From NCBI RefSeq assembly GCF_003731765.1, contig NZ_MOAL01000001.1, forward strand, positions 496,001 through 560,000: a DNA stretch of 64,000 nt. Direction: 5' to 3'. Position numbers and translations under genes: made by a program. Source of the stretch: Pseudomonas chlororaphis (GTDB lineage Bacteria > Pseudomonadota > Gammaproteobacteria > Pseudomonadales > Pseudomonadaceae). Position 1 is the stretch's first letter. Each line of letters begins with the position of its first letter. The notes beneath the pieces were generated by a model. The model did no database searches. It was not told the origin of the DNA and was given only the letters and a program-made list of their open reading frames with translations. This document shows, piece by piece, positions 54,820-63,873 of the stretch.

Positions 54820-55946
54820 AGCTGCTGCGCCCCGAACAACTGGCCGCACTGCCTGACGACAGCCCGGCGCGGCGTTACGTGCAGACCTGCGCCGGCGCGA
54901 AGCTGATTGGCAACCTCAGCACCGGCCTGGCGCTGCTCGACACCGGCAGCCAGCAGTTTCCGGTCAGCATCACCGATGGCAACGAGCCGGCGGACAACTG
55001 CTACGTGGTCTCGCCACTGACGGCCTACAGCGGCTACGCCCGGGAAGAGCTCAAGCGCCTGCAACGGCCCTGGCTGACCTGGCCGCTGAAGCTGCTGACC
55101 CAAGGCGTCGACCGCCTGCTGCGGGCGGCCAAGGTCGACCGGTTGGTGCAGGTCAATAACTGGCTGCTGTCGACCAACCTCTACCCGCCCGACTGGACGG
55201 GTGATGACCTGCCGGCGATCACCGAGCTGCTCAAGCGAGACTTCCCCGATCACGGTTTCGGCTTTCGCTCGCTCAACGACTTCAGCAACCCGGGGCTGCG
55301 CCAGCGCCTGCAAGCCCTGGGCTACCTGGCCATCCCCAGCCGCCAGGTCTACCTGTTCGACGGTCGCGAGGGTGAGCGGGCGGCCTTCCTGCGCCACCAC
55401 AACACCCGCCTCGACGCCACCCTGCTGCGCCGCAGCCCCTATAGCCTGGTGCACGGCGAACAGCTGCAGGCGGCCGACTTCCAGCGCATCGAGCAGCTCT
55501 ACAACCTGCTGTACCTGGATAAATACAGCACCCTGAACCCCCACTACAGCGCCCAATGGATGCAGCGCGGCCAGGCCGAAGGCTGGCTGGAAATGCGCGC
55601 CCTGCGCAGCCCCGAAGGGCGCATCGACGGCGCCCTTGGCTGGTTCGCCAACAGCGCCCTGATCAGCACGCCGATCGTAGGCTACGACACCGCCCTGCCC
55701 CAGCGTGCCGGCCTGTATCGACAACTGACCCGGCTGTGCCTGCAGGAGGCGGTGGAGCGGCGCCAAGTCCTCAACTTCAGTTCCGGCGCCGCAGGCTTCA
55801 AACGCCTGCGCGGCGGCCAGCCGGAGATCGAATACAGCCTGGTCCACGTGGCGCATCTGTCCCTCGGTCGACGCCTGGTGTGGCAGTTGCTGAGCCTGCT
55901 GCTGACGCGGATCGGAGTGCCCCTGATGAGGAGGTTCAAACTGTGA
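54816..55946 (+). CDS. GNAT/FemAB-like protein of the biosynthetic operon, function unassigned
   Basis: Encodes 376 residues from ATG 54816 (ATGA overlap). No domain is obvious by motif; the middle (about 130-360) with TNLYPPDWTG, LLYLDKYSTLNPHYS and VLNFSSGAAGFKRLRGGQPEIEYSLVH (split VLNFSSGAAGFKRL, RGGQPEIEYSLVH) has the look of a GNAT/FemAB-type acyl or aminoacyl transferase that recognises a long-chain or amine substrate. The C-terminus has a hydrophobic, basic tail (LLSLLLTRIGVPLMRRFKL). Assignment is inference from general pattern and neighbours. Confidence 0.75.
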   Translation: MKLLRPEQLAALPDDSPARRYVQTCAGAKLIGNLSTGLALLDTGSQQFPVSITDGNEPADNCYVVSPLTAYSGYAREELKRLQRPWLTWPLKLLTQGVDRLLRAAKVDRLVQVNNWLLSTNLYPPDWTGDDLPAITELLKRDFPDHGFGFRSLNDFSNPGLRQRLQALGYLAIPSRQVYLFDGREGERAAFLRHHNTRLDATLLRRSPYSLVHGEQLQAADFQRIEQLYNLLYLDKYSTLNPHYSAQWMQRGQAEGWLEMRALRSPEGRIDGALGWFANSALISTPIVGYDTALPQRAGLYRQLTRLCLQEAVERRQVLNFSSGAAGFKRLRGGQPEIEYSLVHVAHLSLGRRLVWQLLSLLLTRIGVPLMRRFKL

Positions 55947-56959
55947 AACCCAACCTTGCCTGGTGGCCCGTGGCCCTAAGCCGCGAACTGCAACGCCAGC
56001 CGCTGGGCTGCACCCTGCAGGGCGTGCCACTGGTGATCTTTCGCGACGCCGAGGGCGTGCCGGCAGTGCTGCCGGACCGTTGCCCCCATCGCTTCGCGCC
56101 GCTGAGTGCCGGGCGGGTGCGCGACGGGCAGATCGAATGCCCGTACCACGGCTGGCGCCTGGACGCCCAGGGCCGTTGCGCCCACCTGCCGGGCCAGCAA
56201 CAGCAGCGCTGCAGCCAGGCCTTGCTGCAACCCTTGCACAGTTGCGAAGCCCAGGGGCTGGTGTGGGTCAGCCTGGCGCCCGAGCGCCCGACGATCGCTC
56301 CGGTGGCCCCTGCCGAACAACGCCAGCCCCTGGATACCTTCTGGATTCAGAGCCAGGTGCGCTGCTCGCTGCAGGATGCCGCGGAGAATTTTCTCGATGG
56401 TTTCCATACCCATTTCGTCCATGCCGGGTGGATTCGCCACGACCGCAAACGCCAGCACATTCGGACCTGGGTGCATCGGCTGGAGGATGGCGTCGAAGCG
56501 CAATACAGCGAAGAAGGCACCCAGTCCGGGCTGATTTCCCGCCTGTTCGAAGGAGAACGCGGCGTCAGCATGGGACGCTTCCGCCTGCCGGGGTTGGCAG
56601 AAATCGAATACCACGACCGCCAGGGTCGCCTGAATTTGTTGGTCAGCGCCTGGCTCACCCCGGCCGCTGATGGCCAGTTGCGTCTGTTCGCGCGCATCGC
56701 CACCGCCCGCCACCGCGCCCCGGCCTGGCTCAAACGCAGCCTGCTGCAGCCGCTGTTCCAGGTGATCCTGCGGCAGGACCGGCAGATCCTGGAAAAACTC
56801 AGCGCCAATCAGCAGCGTTTTGCCGACGTCCCCGCCCCATGGCGTCGAAACACACCCCAGGACAGCCCGCAGGATTTGCTCGGACCCTGGATCCGCCAGT
56901 TGCTGGAACACGGAGAGTTGCGCGATTTCCAGGAACGGCACGACGCCTTCTGGCTGTAG
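55943..56959 (+). CDS. Rieske non-haem iron oxygenase, last gene of biosynthetic operon
   Basis: Encodes 338 residues from GTG 55943 with GAGGAGG upstream, overlapping the previous stop (GTGA). The Rieske cluster ligands are C47-P-H49 and C66-PY-H69 (CPHRFAPLSAGR ... CPYHGW). The mononuclear iron motif is ENFLDGFHTHFVH near residues 148-160 with two histidines. It resembles the oxygenase component of three-component, alpha-only systems (hydroxylation or demethylation of an aromatic or aliphatic product). No reductase or ferredoxin is encoded beside it, so electron donors must be housekeeping. Confidence 0.88.
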   Translation: MKPNLAWWPVALSRELQRQPLGCTLQGVPLVIFRDAEGVPAVLPDRCPHRFAPLSAGRVRDGQIECPYHGWRLDAQGRCAHLPGQQQQRCSQALLQPLHSCEAQGLVWVSLAPERPTIAPVAPAEQRQPLDTFWIQSQVRCSLQDAAENFLDGFHTHFVHAGWIRHDRKRQHIRTWVHRLEDGVEAQYSEEGTQSGLISRLFEGERGVSMGRFRLPGLAEIEYHDRQGRLNLLVSAWLTPAADGQLRLFARIATARHRAPAWLKRSLLQPLFQVILRQDRQILEKLSANQQRFADVPAPWRRNTPQDSPQDLLGPWIRQLLEHGELRDFQERHDAFWL

Positions 56960-57365
56960 GTTCCAGCCCCCACAGAAGATGTTGGTCTTGCAGGCCTCAT
57001 CGCGGAATGTGTAGGCGCCTGGGCGTATGCAAAGGGGTGCGCGGGGGCGTTTTGGGTGTTTTTTTGCGGGGGGTTGGGGCGCGGACAAGAACCGATTCAG
57101 CCCTCGCGGGCCCTGCCGTTCCTCGGCCAAATGCGCAACATGCAGACGGCGAGCGCGCGCACCGGTATAGTGCGCCCCCTCTTCGCATGCACAGCCTTCG
57201 GTCACGAGGCCCAGCCGCATGCGAAAGCCGAACTAATAACAACCCGCGATATGGAACCGGGACGAAAGCTCGCCCCATGGATTTTGCTGCCCGCAAAAGA
57301 CCATGTAACGAGATATTTCAAACGGGCCAGCATTTGCCTTTACAAAAAACAGCGAGGAATACTCC
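56960..57365. other. Intergenic region before the AGCS symporter gene
   Basis: About 405 bases without a supported gene. It includes a G-rich tract near 57040-57075 with a TTTTTTT run but no clear stem, and a -10-like TATAGT near 57165. A glycine-riboswitch-like pattern expected before some symporter genes was looked for and not seen. Confidence 0.4.
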
Positions 57366-58817
57366 ATGCTCGAAGTCATCAACGACTTCCTCTCAGGGAA
57401 AGTACTGATCGTGCTCATTGTCGGGCTCGGTAGCTACTTCACGATCCGCTCGCGTTTCGTTCAATTGCGCCACTTCTTCCATATGTTCGCGGTGTTCCGC
57501 GACAGCCTGAAAAGCAGCGCCGGCCAACTCAGTTCGTTCCAGGCCCTGATGCTCAGCCTCGCCGGCCGCGTCGGTGCGGGCAACATCGCAGGCGTCGGCA
57601 TCGCCGTTACCCTGGGCGGCCCTGGCGCCGTGTTCTGGATGTGGGTCACCGCGCTGGTGGGCATGTCCAGCAGCTTCTTCGAATGCTCCCTGGGCCAGCT
57701 CTACAAGCGCTGCGACTCTGAAGGGCAATACCGTGGCGGCCCGTCGTACTACATTCAGCACGGCCTGCAGAAACGCTGGTTGGGCATGATCATGGCCTTC
57801 CTGTTGCTGGTGACCTTCGGTTTCGCCTTCAACGGCCTGCAATCCCACGCTGTGACCCACTCGCTGAAAAACGCCTTCGACCTCAACCCGACCTACACCG
57901 GCCTGGCCCTGGCCGTGCTGCTGGGCCTGGTATTTGTCGGTGGCATCAAGCGCATCGCCAAGGTCGCTGACCTGCTGGTACCGGTGAAGACCCTGGTCTA
58001 CATCGGCGTGACCATCTACGTCATCGTCCTGCAGTTCGACCATGTGCCGGCCATGCTGGCAACCATCGTCAAGAGCGCCTTCGGCCTGGACCAAGCCTTC
58101 GGTGGCCTGGTGGGCAGCGCCATCATCATGGGCGTGAAACGAGGCGTATTCGCCAACGAAGCCGGCCTGGGCAGTGCGCCGAACGTGGCCGCCGTGGCCT
58201 CGGTCGAGCACCCGGTGGCACAGGGCGTGGTACAGGCGTTCAGCGTGTTCCTCGACACCTTCGTAATCTGCACCTGCACCGCGCTGCTGATCCTGCTGTC
58301 GGGCTTCTACACCCCGGGCTTCGAAGGTGACGGCATCGCCCTGACCCAGAACTCCCTGGCAGCCGTGGTCGGCGAATGGGGCCGGATGTTCATCTCGGTG
58401 GCCCTGGCGTTGTTCGTGTTCACCTCGATCCTCTACAACTACTACCTGGGCGAGAACAACCTGCGCTTCCTGCTTGGCGAGAACCGCAACGCGTTGCTCC
58501 TGTACCGCACCCTGGTGCTGGTGCTGATCTTCTGGGGCGCGATCGAGGACTTGGGCACGGTGTTCGCCTTTGCCGACATCACCATGACCCTGCTGGCATT
58601 CGTCAACCTGATCGCCCTGTTCCTGCTGTTCAAGGTCGCCATGCGCATCCTGCGTGACTACGACGACCAGCGCGCTGCCGGGATCAAGACCCCAGTGTTC
58701 GATTCCAGCAAGTTCGCCGACCTGGACCTGGACACCAAAGCCTGGCCTGCCAACCCGCAGACCCCAGATACCGCGGCCCAAGCGGCCCCGGCCAACGCCA
58801 GCCCAGCGCAACGCTGA
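57366..58817 (+). CDS. AGCS family alanine/glycine:sodium symporter
   Basis: Encodes 483 residues with about ten or eleven membrane segments. AGCS marks are SLAGRVGAGNIAGVGIAV near residue 65, PGAVFWMWVTALVGMSSSFFE (split PGAVFWMWVTAL, VGMSSSFFE) and GVKRGVFANEAGLGSAPNVAA near residue 258 (split GVKRGVFANEAG, LGSAPNVAA). It imports small neutral amino acids with sodium. The C-terminal 40 residues are Pro/Ala-rich and cytoplasmic. Confidence 0.93.
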   Translation: MLEVINDFLSGKVLIVLIVGLGSYFTIRSRFVQLRHFFHMFAVFRDSLKSSAGQLSSFQALMLSLAGRVGAGNIAGVGIAVTLGGPGAVFWMWVTALVGMSSSFFECSLGQLYKRCDSEGQYRGGPSYYIQHGLQKRWLGMIMAFLLLVTFGFAFNGLQSHAVTHSLKNAFDLNPTYTGLALAVLLGLVFVGGIKRIAKVADLLVPVKTLVYIGVTIYVIVLQFDHVPAMLATIVKSAFGLDQAFGGLVGSAIIMGVKRGVFANEAGLGSAPNVAAVASVEHPVAQGVVQAFSVFLDTFVICTCTALLILLSGFYTPGFEGDGIALTQNSLAAVVGEWGRMFISVALALFVFTSILYNYYLGENNLRFLLGENRNALLLYRTLVLVLIFWGAIEDLGTVFAFADITMTLLAFVNLIALFLLFKVAMRILRDYDDQRAAGIKTPVFDSSKFADLDLDTKAWPANPQTPDTAAQAAPANASPAQR

Positions 58818-58913
58818 GTGCAGAACCGGGCGGCCCCGCGCCGCCCGACGTGACACGGCGTACGCCCGCAGGCATGCTGCGGCGCACGCTGTCATCGCCC
58901 AGGAGAATGGCCA

Positions 58914-59918
58914 ATGAACCCCACAACTTTCCCCGCCGCGCAGAACGTCATGGTGCTCTACACCGGTGGCACCATCGGCATGCAAGCCAGCGCCAACGGC
59001 CTGGCCCCGGCGTCCGGCTTCGAAGCCCGGATGCGCGAGTACCTGCACAGCCAGCCTGAGCTGGTGGTGCCCAACTGGCGCTTTCGCGAGATGGCGCCGC
59101 TGATCGACAGCGCCAACATGACCCCCGACTACTGGCAGCGCCTGCGCGAAGCCGTGGTCGACGCGGTGGATGTGCAGGGCTGCGACAGCGTGCTGATCCT
59201 CCACGGCACCGACACCCTGGCCTACAGCGCGGCGGCCATGAGCTTCCAGTTGCTGGGCCTCAAGGCGCGGGTGCTGTTCACCGGCTCCATGTTGCCGGCC
59301 GGCGTGCCGGACAGCGACGCCTGGGAAAACCTCAGCGGCGCCCTGGTGGCCCTGGGTCAAGGCTTGGCGCCCGGCGTGCAGCTGTATTTCCACGGCGAGC
59401 TGCTGGCACCGACCCGCTGCGCGAAAATCCGCAGCTTTGGCCGGCACCCGTTTGCCGCCTTGCAACGCCAGGGCGGCGGCACCAAGGCCGAGGCCATTCC
59501 AGCGGCCCTGGATTATCGCCAGGCCAAGCAATTGGCCAAGGTCGGCGTGCTGCCGTTGTTCCCCGGTATCGGCGCCGAGCTGCTCGATGGCGTGCTCGAC
59601 AGCGGCATCCAGGCCCTGGTGCTGGAATGCTTCGGCAGCGGCACCGGCCCCAGCGACAACCCGGCATTCCTGGCCAGCCTGCAACGCGCCCGCGACCTGG
59701 GCGTGGTGGTGGTTGCGATCACTCAGTGCCATGAAGGCGGTGTGGAGCTGGACATCTACGAAGCCGGCAGCCGCCTGCGCGGCGTGGGTGTGTTGTCCGG
59801 TGGCGGCATGACCCGCGAAGCAGCCTTCGGCAAGCTCAATGCCTTGCTCGGTGCCGGCCTGGAGACCGCCGAAGTGCGGCGCCTGGTCGAACTCGATCTG
59901 TGTGGCGAATTGAGCTGA
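58914..59918 (+). CDS. L-asparaginase, cytoplasmic type
   Basis: Encodes 334 residues. The active-site motifs are both present: TGGTIGM (Thr near residue 18) and HGTDTLAYSA near residue 98 (Thr-Asp pair). There is no signal peptide, so it is a cytoplasmic type I-like enzyme. It hydrolyses asparagine to aspartate and ammonia. With aspA nearby it fits use of asparagine as a nitrogen and carbon source. An ATG-proximal GGAGAA serves as ribosome site. Confidence 0.92.
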   Translation: MNPTTFPAAQNVMVLYTGGTIGMQASANGLAPASGFEARMREYLHSQPELVVPNWRFREMAPLIDSANMTPDYWQRLREAVVDAVDVQGCDSVLILHGTDTLAYSAAAMSFQLLGLKARVLFTGSMLPAGVPDSDAWENLSGALVALGQGLAPGVQLYFHGELLAPTRCAKIRSFGRHPFAALQRQGGGTKAEAIPAALDYRQAKQLAKVGVLPLFPGIGAELLDGVLDSGIQALVLECFGSGTGPSDNPAFLASLQRARDLGVVVVAITQCHEGGVELDIYEAGSRLRGVGVLSGGGMTREAAFGKLNALLGAGLETAEVRRLVELDLCGELS

Positions 59919-59990
59919 AGTTCGCGCTCGGGAGCCGGTAGCTACTGCGGTAGCCGCCGGCTCGACGACGAGCAGAGGGTGGCTGTCCGG

Positions 59991-60536
59991 TTACTTTTTG
60001 ACCGAGTAATCCTGGCCCCAGACCCGCACCGAACTCGAGCTCTCGATCGGCCCTTCAAACACGAACTTCTGCCGCACTGCCGCCTTGGCCGGGATGGTGA
60101 CTTCGTCCGGGTTGTCGAGGCTGGCAGTCAAGTTGTTGGCGTAGCCGTCCTGGTCGATCGCCAGCAGGGCGCCGGCCTGCTTGAGGTTGATCAGCCGCAA
60201 CTGGCTGTCGCTGCTGTTCTTGAAACCCAGGGTAACGTTGAAGCTGTCGCCGGCGGCTTCGGTCTTCAATACCTGGACGTCGACGCGGCCTTTCATTTGC
60301 TCACGGGAGGAAATGATCGAGGCACCGTCGACGCCTTGCGCCGACTGGCGACCATCGAGCACGCCTTCGCTGACGCCGCCCAAAAGGTTTTTGCCTGCCG
60401 AAATGGCTGACGAGACGGCTGACTTGGCAGAGTCCTTGATGGTGCTTTCGCTGCTTGGCTCAGCCTCGGCCAGGCACAGCGAACTCAGGAGCAAGCCGGA
60501 CACCAGAAGCAGGGAACGCGCAGGAGTGAGGGTCAT
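59991..60536 (-). CDS. Secreted hypothetical protein
   Basis: Encodes 181 residues from ATG 60536 with a signal peptide (about 1-24, ending LCLAEAEP). The mature protein is Ser/Ala-rich and helical near the N-terminus (TIKDSAKSAVSSAISAGKN), then beta-rich (VDVQVLKTEAAGDSFNVTLGFKN split VDVQVLKTEAAG, DSFNVTLGFKN). No family recognised. Possibly periplasmic or cell-surface. The frame is open upstream of the ATG but lies in a noncoding gap. Confidence 0.72.
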   Translation of the reverse strand: MTLTPARSLLLVSGLLLSSLCLAEAEPSSESTIKDSAKSAVSSAISAGKNLLGGVSEGVLDGRQSAQGVDGASIISSREQMKGRVDVQVLKTEAAGDSFNVTLGFKNSSDSQLRLINLKQAGALLAIDQDGYANNLTASLDNPDEVTIPAKAAVRQKFVFEGPIESSSSVRVWGQDYSVKK

Positions 60537-60734
60537 ACATAGTCCTTTATCAGGGTTGCTACACCACCACCTCAGGCGGTGAATGGCAGGCAGGTTGCAC
60601 CAATCAAAGCGCCAAGTCACTAGCCACACAACGCCCGGAATGCGGCATGCCGCTGGCCGGCGAACCGCAGGCCTGATCGCGGGCGGCATGCAACTTGCTC
60701 CGCTTACCAGCCTTACCCAGGCTGGAATCTGCGC

Positions 60735-61727
60735 ATGCTGCACTCGCACCTCACCACCCTCAATGCCGTTTCCCTGGTGCTCAACACCTTCAAGGACCAG
60801 GGCCTGCCCAGTGAAGCGTTGCTGGCCGGCAGCGGTATCAACGCCGCGGACCTGAGCCGCGCCGACACCCGCATCACCACCAGCCAGGAAATGCTGGTGT
60901 GTGCCAACGCGGTTGCCCTGCAACGAGACATCGGCCTGGAGCTGGGCCGGCGCATGCACGTTTCGTCCTACGGCATGCTCGGCTACGCCCTGCTGACCAG
61001 TGCCACCTTAGGTGACGCTTTGCGCCTGGCGCTGCGTTATCCGGCGCTGATGGGAACACTTTTCGAACTCAGCCTGGAAAGCGACGGGCCGCGTACCTGG
61101 CTCACCGCCGCCGATTATCGCGAGTGCCCGGCCCTGGCCGCCTTCAATACCGAGTTCTGCCTGGCCTCATTGAAGGTCATCTGCGACGACCTGCTGGGCC
61201 ATCCGCTGCCGCTGCTGGGTGCCCGCTTCGAGTACCCCGCCCCGGACTACCAACAACGCTACGGCGAACGCTTCGACTGCCCGTTGCAGTTCGAGGCCAG
61301 CAGCAACGCCTTTGCCTTCGACCCGCGCTGGCTCGACCAGCCCCTGCCCCTGGCCGACGCCATTACCCACCAGGCCATGGCCGAGCGCTGCCGCAAGCAG
61401 AACACCGAGTTCACCGGGCGCCAGGCCTGGCTCGGGCGCATCCGCCAACTGCTGGCCGCGCAGCTGGACGCCGCACCGGGGCTTGAGGGGCTGGCGGAAC
61501 AAATGAACTGTTCGGCCCGCACCCTGCGCCGGCACCTCAAGGACCTGGGCTGCAGCTATCAGGAGCTGCTCGACGAGCTGCGTTTCGAGCAGGCCAAGCA
61601 AATGCTCTGCGAAGACCAGATGCCGATCTACCGGATCGCCGAGGCCCTGGGTTTCAGCGAAACCGCGAGCTTCCGCCACGCCTTTATCCGCTGGAGCGGC
61701 GTGGCGCCCAGCCAGTTCCGGCCCTGA
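60735..61727 (+). CDS. AraC family transcriptional regulator
   Basis: Encodes 330 residues. The N-terminal half (about 15-200) resembles the arabinose-binding-like regulatory domain (PF12625 type) with LPSEALLAGSGIN and LELGRRMHVSSYGMLGYALLTS (split LELGRRMHVS, SYGMLGYALLTS). The C-terminal AraC HTH is about 230-325: LAEQMNCSARTLRRHL, LRFEQAKQMLCE, RIAEALGFSETASFRHAFIRWSGVAPSQFR (split RIAEALGFSETASF, RHAFIRWSGVAPSQFR). Target genes are not evident. It is divergent from the secreted gene upstream. Confidence 0.92.
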   Translation: MLHSHLTTLNAVSLVLNTFKDQGLPSEALLAGSGINAADLSRADTRITTSQEMLVCANAVALQRDIGLELGRRMHVSSYGMLGYALLTSATLGDALRLALRYPALMGTLFELSLESDGPRTWLTAADYRECPALAAFNTEFCLASLKVICDDLLGHPLPLLGARFEYPAPDYQQRYGERFDCPLQFEASSNAFAFDPRWLDQPLPLADAITHQAMAERCRKQNTEFTGRQAWLGRIRQLLAAQLDAAPGLEGLAEQMNCSARTLRRHLKDLGCSYQELLDELRFEQAKQMLCEDQMPIYRIAEALGFSETASFRHAFIRWSGVAPSQFRP

Positions 61728-61797
61728 CACAAACCCCGGCATAAAGCGCCCGATTGCATTACATTGCCGACCTTTCTACCGGCAAGGGACTGCAATC

Positions 61798-63711
61798 TTG
61801 AACCTCTCCACAGGCGCCATCGCCAGCCCCACGCGCTTGCGCCGAATCGGCCTGGCACTGCTGATGCTCGCCGTCGTACCCGCCGCCCAGGCCTTCGACT
61901 TGGCCAAGATGAAGTGGTGGGACATGTCCAGCGACTTCGTCATGGACGAGCCGGAAACCGCCACCCTGCAGATCAAGCCGTTCCCCCTGCCCGGCCTGGC
62001 ACAGCCGGCGGCGCGGATCGTGCTCAGCCAGTACCGCGGGCTGTTCTACCTCAACGCCTACCAGGACCGTGGGTACCAGCAGCGGATCTACAAATCAGCG
62101 CCGATACCGCTGTTCAGCCCCGAGGAGTTGCGCGCCTGCGTGTCGCCGGGCGAGTCGATCCAGGTCTCGGATAACTGGCCGCCCACTAATGAACTGGTGG
62201 ATGGGATCAGCCTGACGCCCCTGAGCTTCGACTGCCGAAGCCCTTCGGAATGGCAACTCAACCAGCGTTATCTGCTGATTGACCAGCGCGACCCGCAACA
62301 CCCTCTGCTGGCCATCAGTCACCGCCGGGACATGACGGACTTGAGCTTCACCCCGCTGCAGCCCGTCAACGCCGAGATCGAGCAACAGTGGCTGCTGGCC
62401 TTGCAGCACTTTCCTCAATGGTTCCGGCCCTTTACCAGTGGCAAAGGCCCGATCACCTTCAATGCATACTCGGCACCGGCCGCGGAAGAGACCACCTGGA
62501 AACAGTTCCGTGCGCTGCACGAGCAATTGCGCAAGGCCAAGGACAAAGGGCCGGGCATCCTCCAGGTCGAGGACTTCTTCGCCGTCCATGACTACCGCAC
62601 CCTCGCCCCGGACCGCAGCGAGTACCCCGGGCTGCTCAACGACATTGCCTACTGGACCACCGAAGCCGGCCAACTGAAAACCGCCCGTCCCTGGCTGGCG
62701 GAAGTGCTGCGCCGCGACCCCGGGCGCATGCCGACGTACCTCAACCTGGCGGACCTGGACTGGGCCCAGTTCGAGCAACGACCACAGGATAAACTCCACC
62801 AGGGCCGGGCCATCGAGGGTTACCGGGTGTACTGCGGCCTGCGCCTGAAACGCCAGATGAGCATTCCGCCCAGGGTGCTCCAGCGCCTGGGCCTGAGCGC
62901 CGCCAACCCGCAGGCGTGCCAGGGCTTCTGGCCGCTGGTGGCAGCGGTGGATGCCGGTGACGAAAGCGAAGTGCGGCGCTTGCTGGCCAGTGGCGTGAGT
63001 GGCGAGGTCATGGCCTTCGATGGGCGCAGCGCCCTGTTGCACGCGCTGGAGGCCCCGCACCTGGCGATCGCCCAACTGCTGCTGGACAACGGCGCCCAGA
63101 CCCGCGGCCATTACAACTACAGCACCCTGGCCATATTGGCCATGCGCCGCGACCTGCGAGACAGCCCTGACCTTCGCCAAGGCGTGCGCCTGAAGTTCCT
63201 GCTGGACGCTGGCGTGGCCATCGACGAGCAAGACAGCCAAGGCATGACGCCGCTGATGATTCTGGCCGAACAACAGCGCAATCTCGAAGGCTTCACCTGG
63301 CTGCTGCAGCACCCGCAGAAGCTCGACCTGCGCACCCTGAATGACGGTGAAACCGCGCTGTACCGGGCGTTCTGGGGCAACAACTACGCTGCCATGAGGC
63401 TCCTGATCGAGGCTGGGGCCGACCTCAACCTGAGCTATGGCCGTGGCACCTGCTATAACGAGCCCTTGGGTCAGAGCCTGCTGATGTTCGTCGCCGACAA
63501 GATTTCCCCGGATCAGGGCGCCCCCATCGTCAGCCGGCAGGAAACCCTGGACATGTTCACCCTGCTCCTGGAAAAGGGCGCCGATCCGAATGTTGGCCAG
63601 CACTGCGAGAAGAAGGGCCGGGCCCTGCTGCTGGAGATCATCGCCCGGAAAAAACGCGACGACATGCTCCAGGTCCTGCAACGCCTGGCTCCCCAGCCCG
63701 CCGCGAGCTGA
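61798..63711 (+). CDS. Secreted ankyrin-repeat protein
   Basis: Encodes 637 residues from a TTG start. A signal peptide is likely at about 15-32 (LLMLAVVPAAQAF). The N-terminal 380 residues form an unrecognised domain; from about 380 come about six ankyrin-type units, for example ALLHALEAPHLAIAQLLLDNGAQ (split ALLHALEAPHLAIAQ, LLLDNGAQ), TPLMILAEQQ, ALYRAFWGNNYAAMRLLIEAGADLN and TLLLEKGADPN. Periplasmic ankyrin proteins often bind or neutralise partner proteins. No partner gene adjoins it. Confidence 0.85.
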   Translation: MNLSTGAIASPTRLRRIGLALLMLAVVPAAQAFDLAKMKWWDMSSDFVMDEPETATLQIKPFPLPGLAQPAARIVLSQYRGLFYLNAYQDRGYQQRIYKSAPIPLFSPEELRACVSPGESIQVSDNWPPTNELVDGISLTPLSFDCRSPSEWQLNQRYLLIDQRDPQHPLLAISHRRDMTDLSFTPLQPVNAEIEQQWLLALQHFPQWFRPFTSGKGPITFNAYSAPAAEETTWKQFRALHEQLRKAKDKGPGILQVEDFFAVHDYRTLAPDRSEYPGLLNDIAYWTTEAGQLKTARPWLAEVLRRDPGRMPTYLNLADLDWAQFEQRPQDKLHQGRAIEGYRVYCGLRLKRQMSIPPRVLQRLGLSAANPQACQGFWPLVAAVDAGDESEVRRLLASGVSGEVMAFDGRSALLHALEAPHLAIAQLLLDNGAQTRGHYNYSTLAILAMRRDLRDSPDLRQGVRLKFLLDAGVAIDEQDSQGMTPLMILAEQQRNLEGFTWLLQHPQKLDLRTLNDGETALYRAFWGNNYAAMRLLIEAGADLNLSYGRGTCYNEPLGQSLLMFVADKISPDQGAPIVSRQETLDMFTLLLEKGADPNVGQHCEKKGRALLLEIIARKKRDDMLQVLQRLAPQPAAS

Positions 63712-63717
63712 CACCGC

Positions 63718-63740
63718 TGGCGCCCCGCAATGGGGCGCCA
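63718..63740 (+). terminator. Terminator-like stem after the ankyrin gene
   Basis: A nine-base perfect stem TGGCGCCCC / GGGGCGCCA with a five-base loop lies 6 bases after the stop. The following CGCCTCTTT is a weak T-run. Confidence 0.55.
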
Positions 63741-63873
63741 CGCCTCTTTAGGGGGCGAATTTCGGTCAAACACTTTGGCCATATCGATCCCCTTTTGGCC
63801 TTTCCTGCCGTTCTCCGAAACCCCGCGCCCCGCAAGACTGTGACCCACCGAATCAGCCTGCGGAGAACAAGAA

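Noticed and set aside
56960..57365. Possible glycine riboswitch before the AGCS symporter
   Set aside because: No paired aptamer-like conserved blocks could be seen; only a G-rich tract and a T-run.
57393..59732. Long minus-strand open frame across the symporter and asparaginase genes
   Set aside because: Both plus-strand genes have intact family motifs; antisense product is low-complexity.
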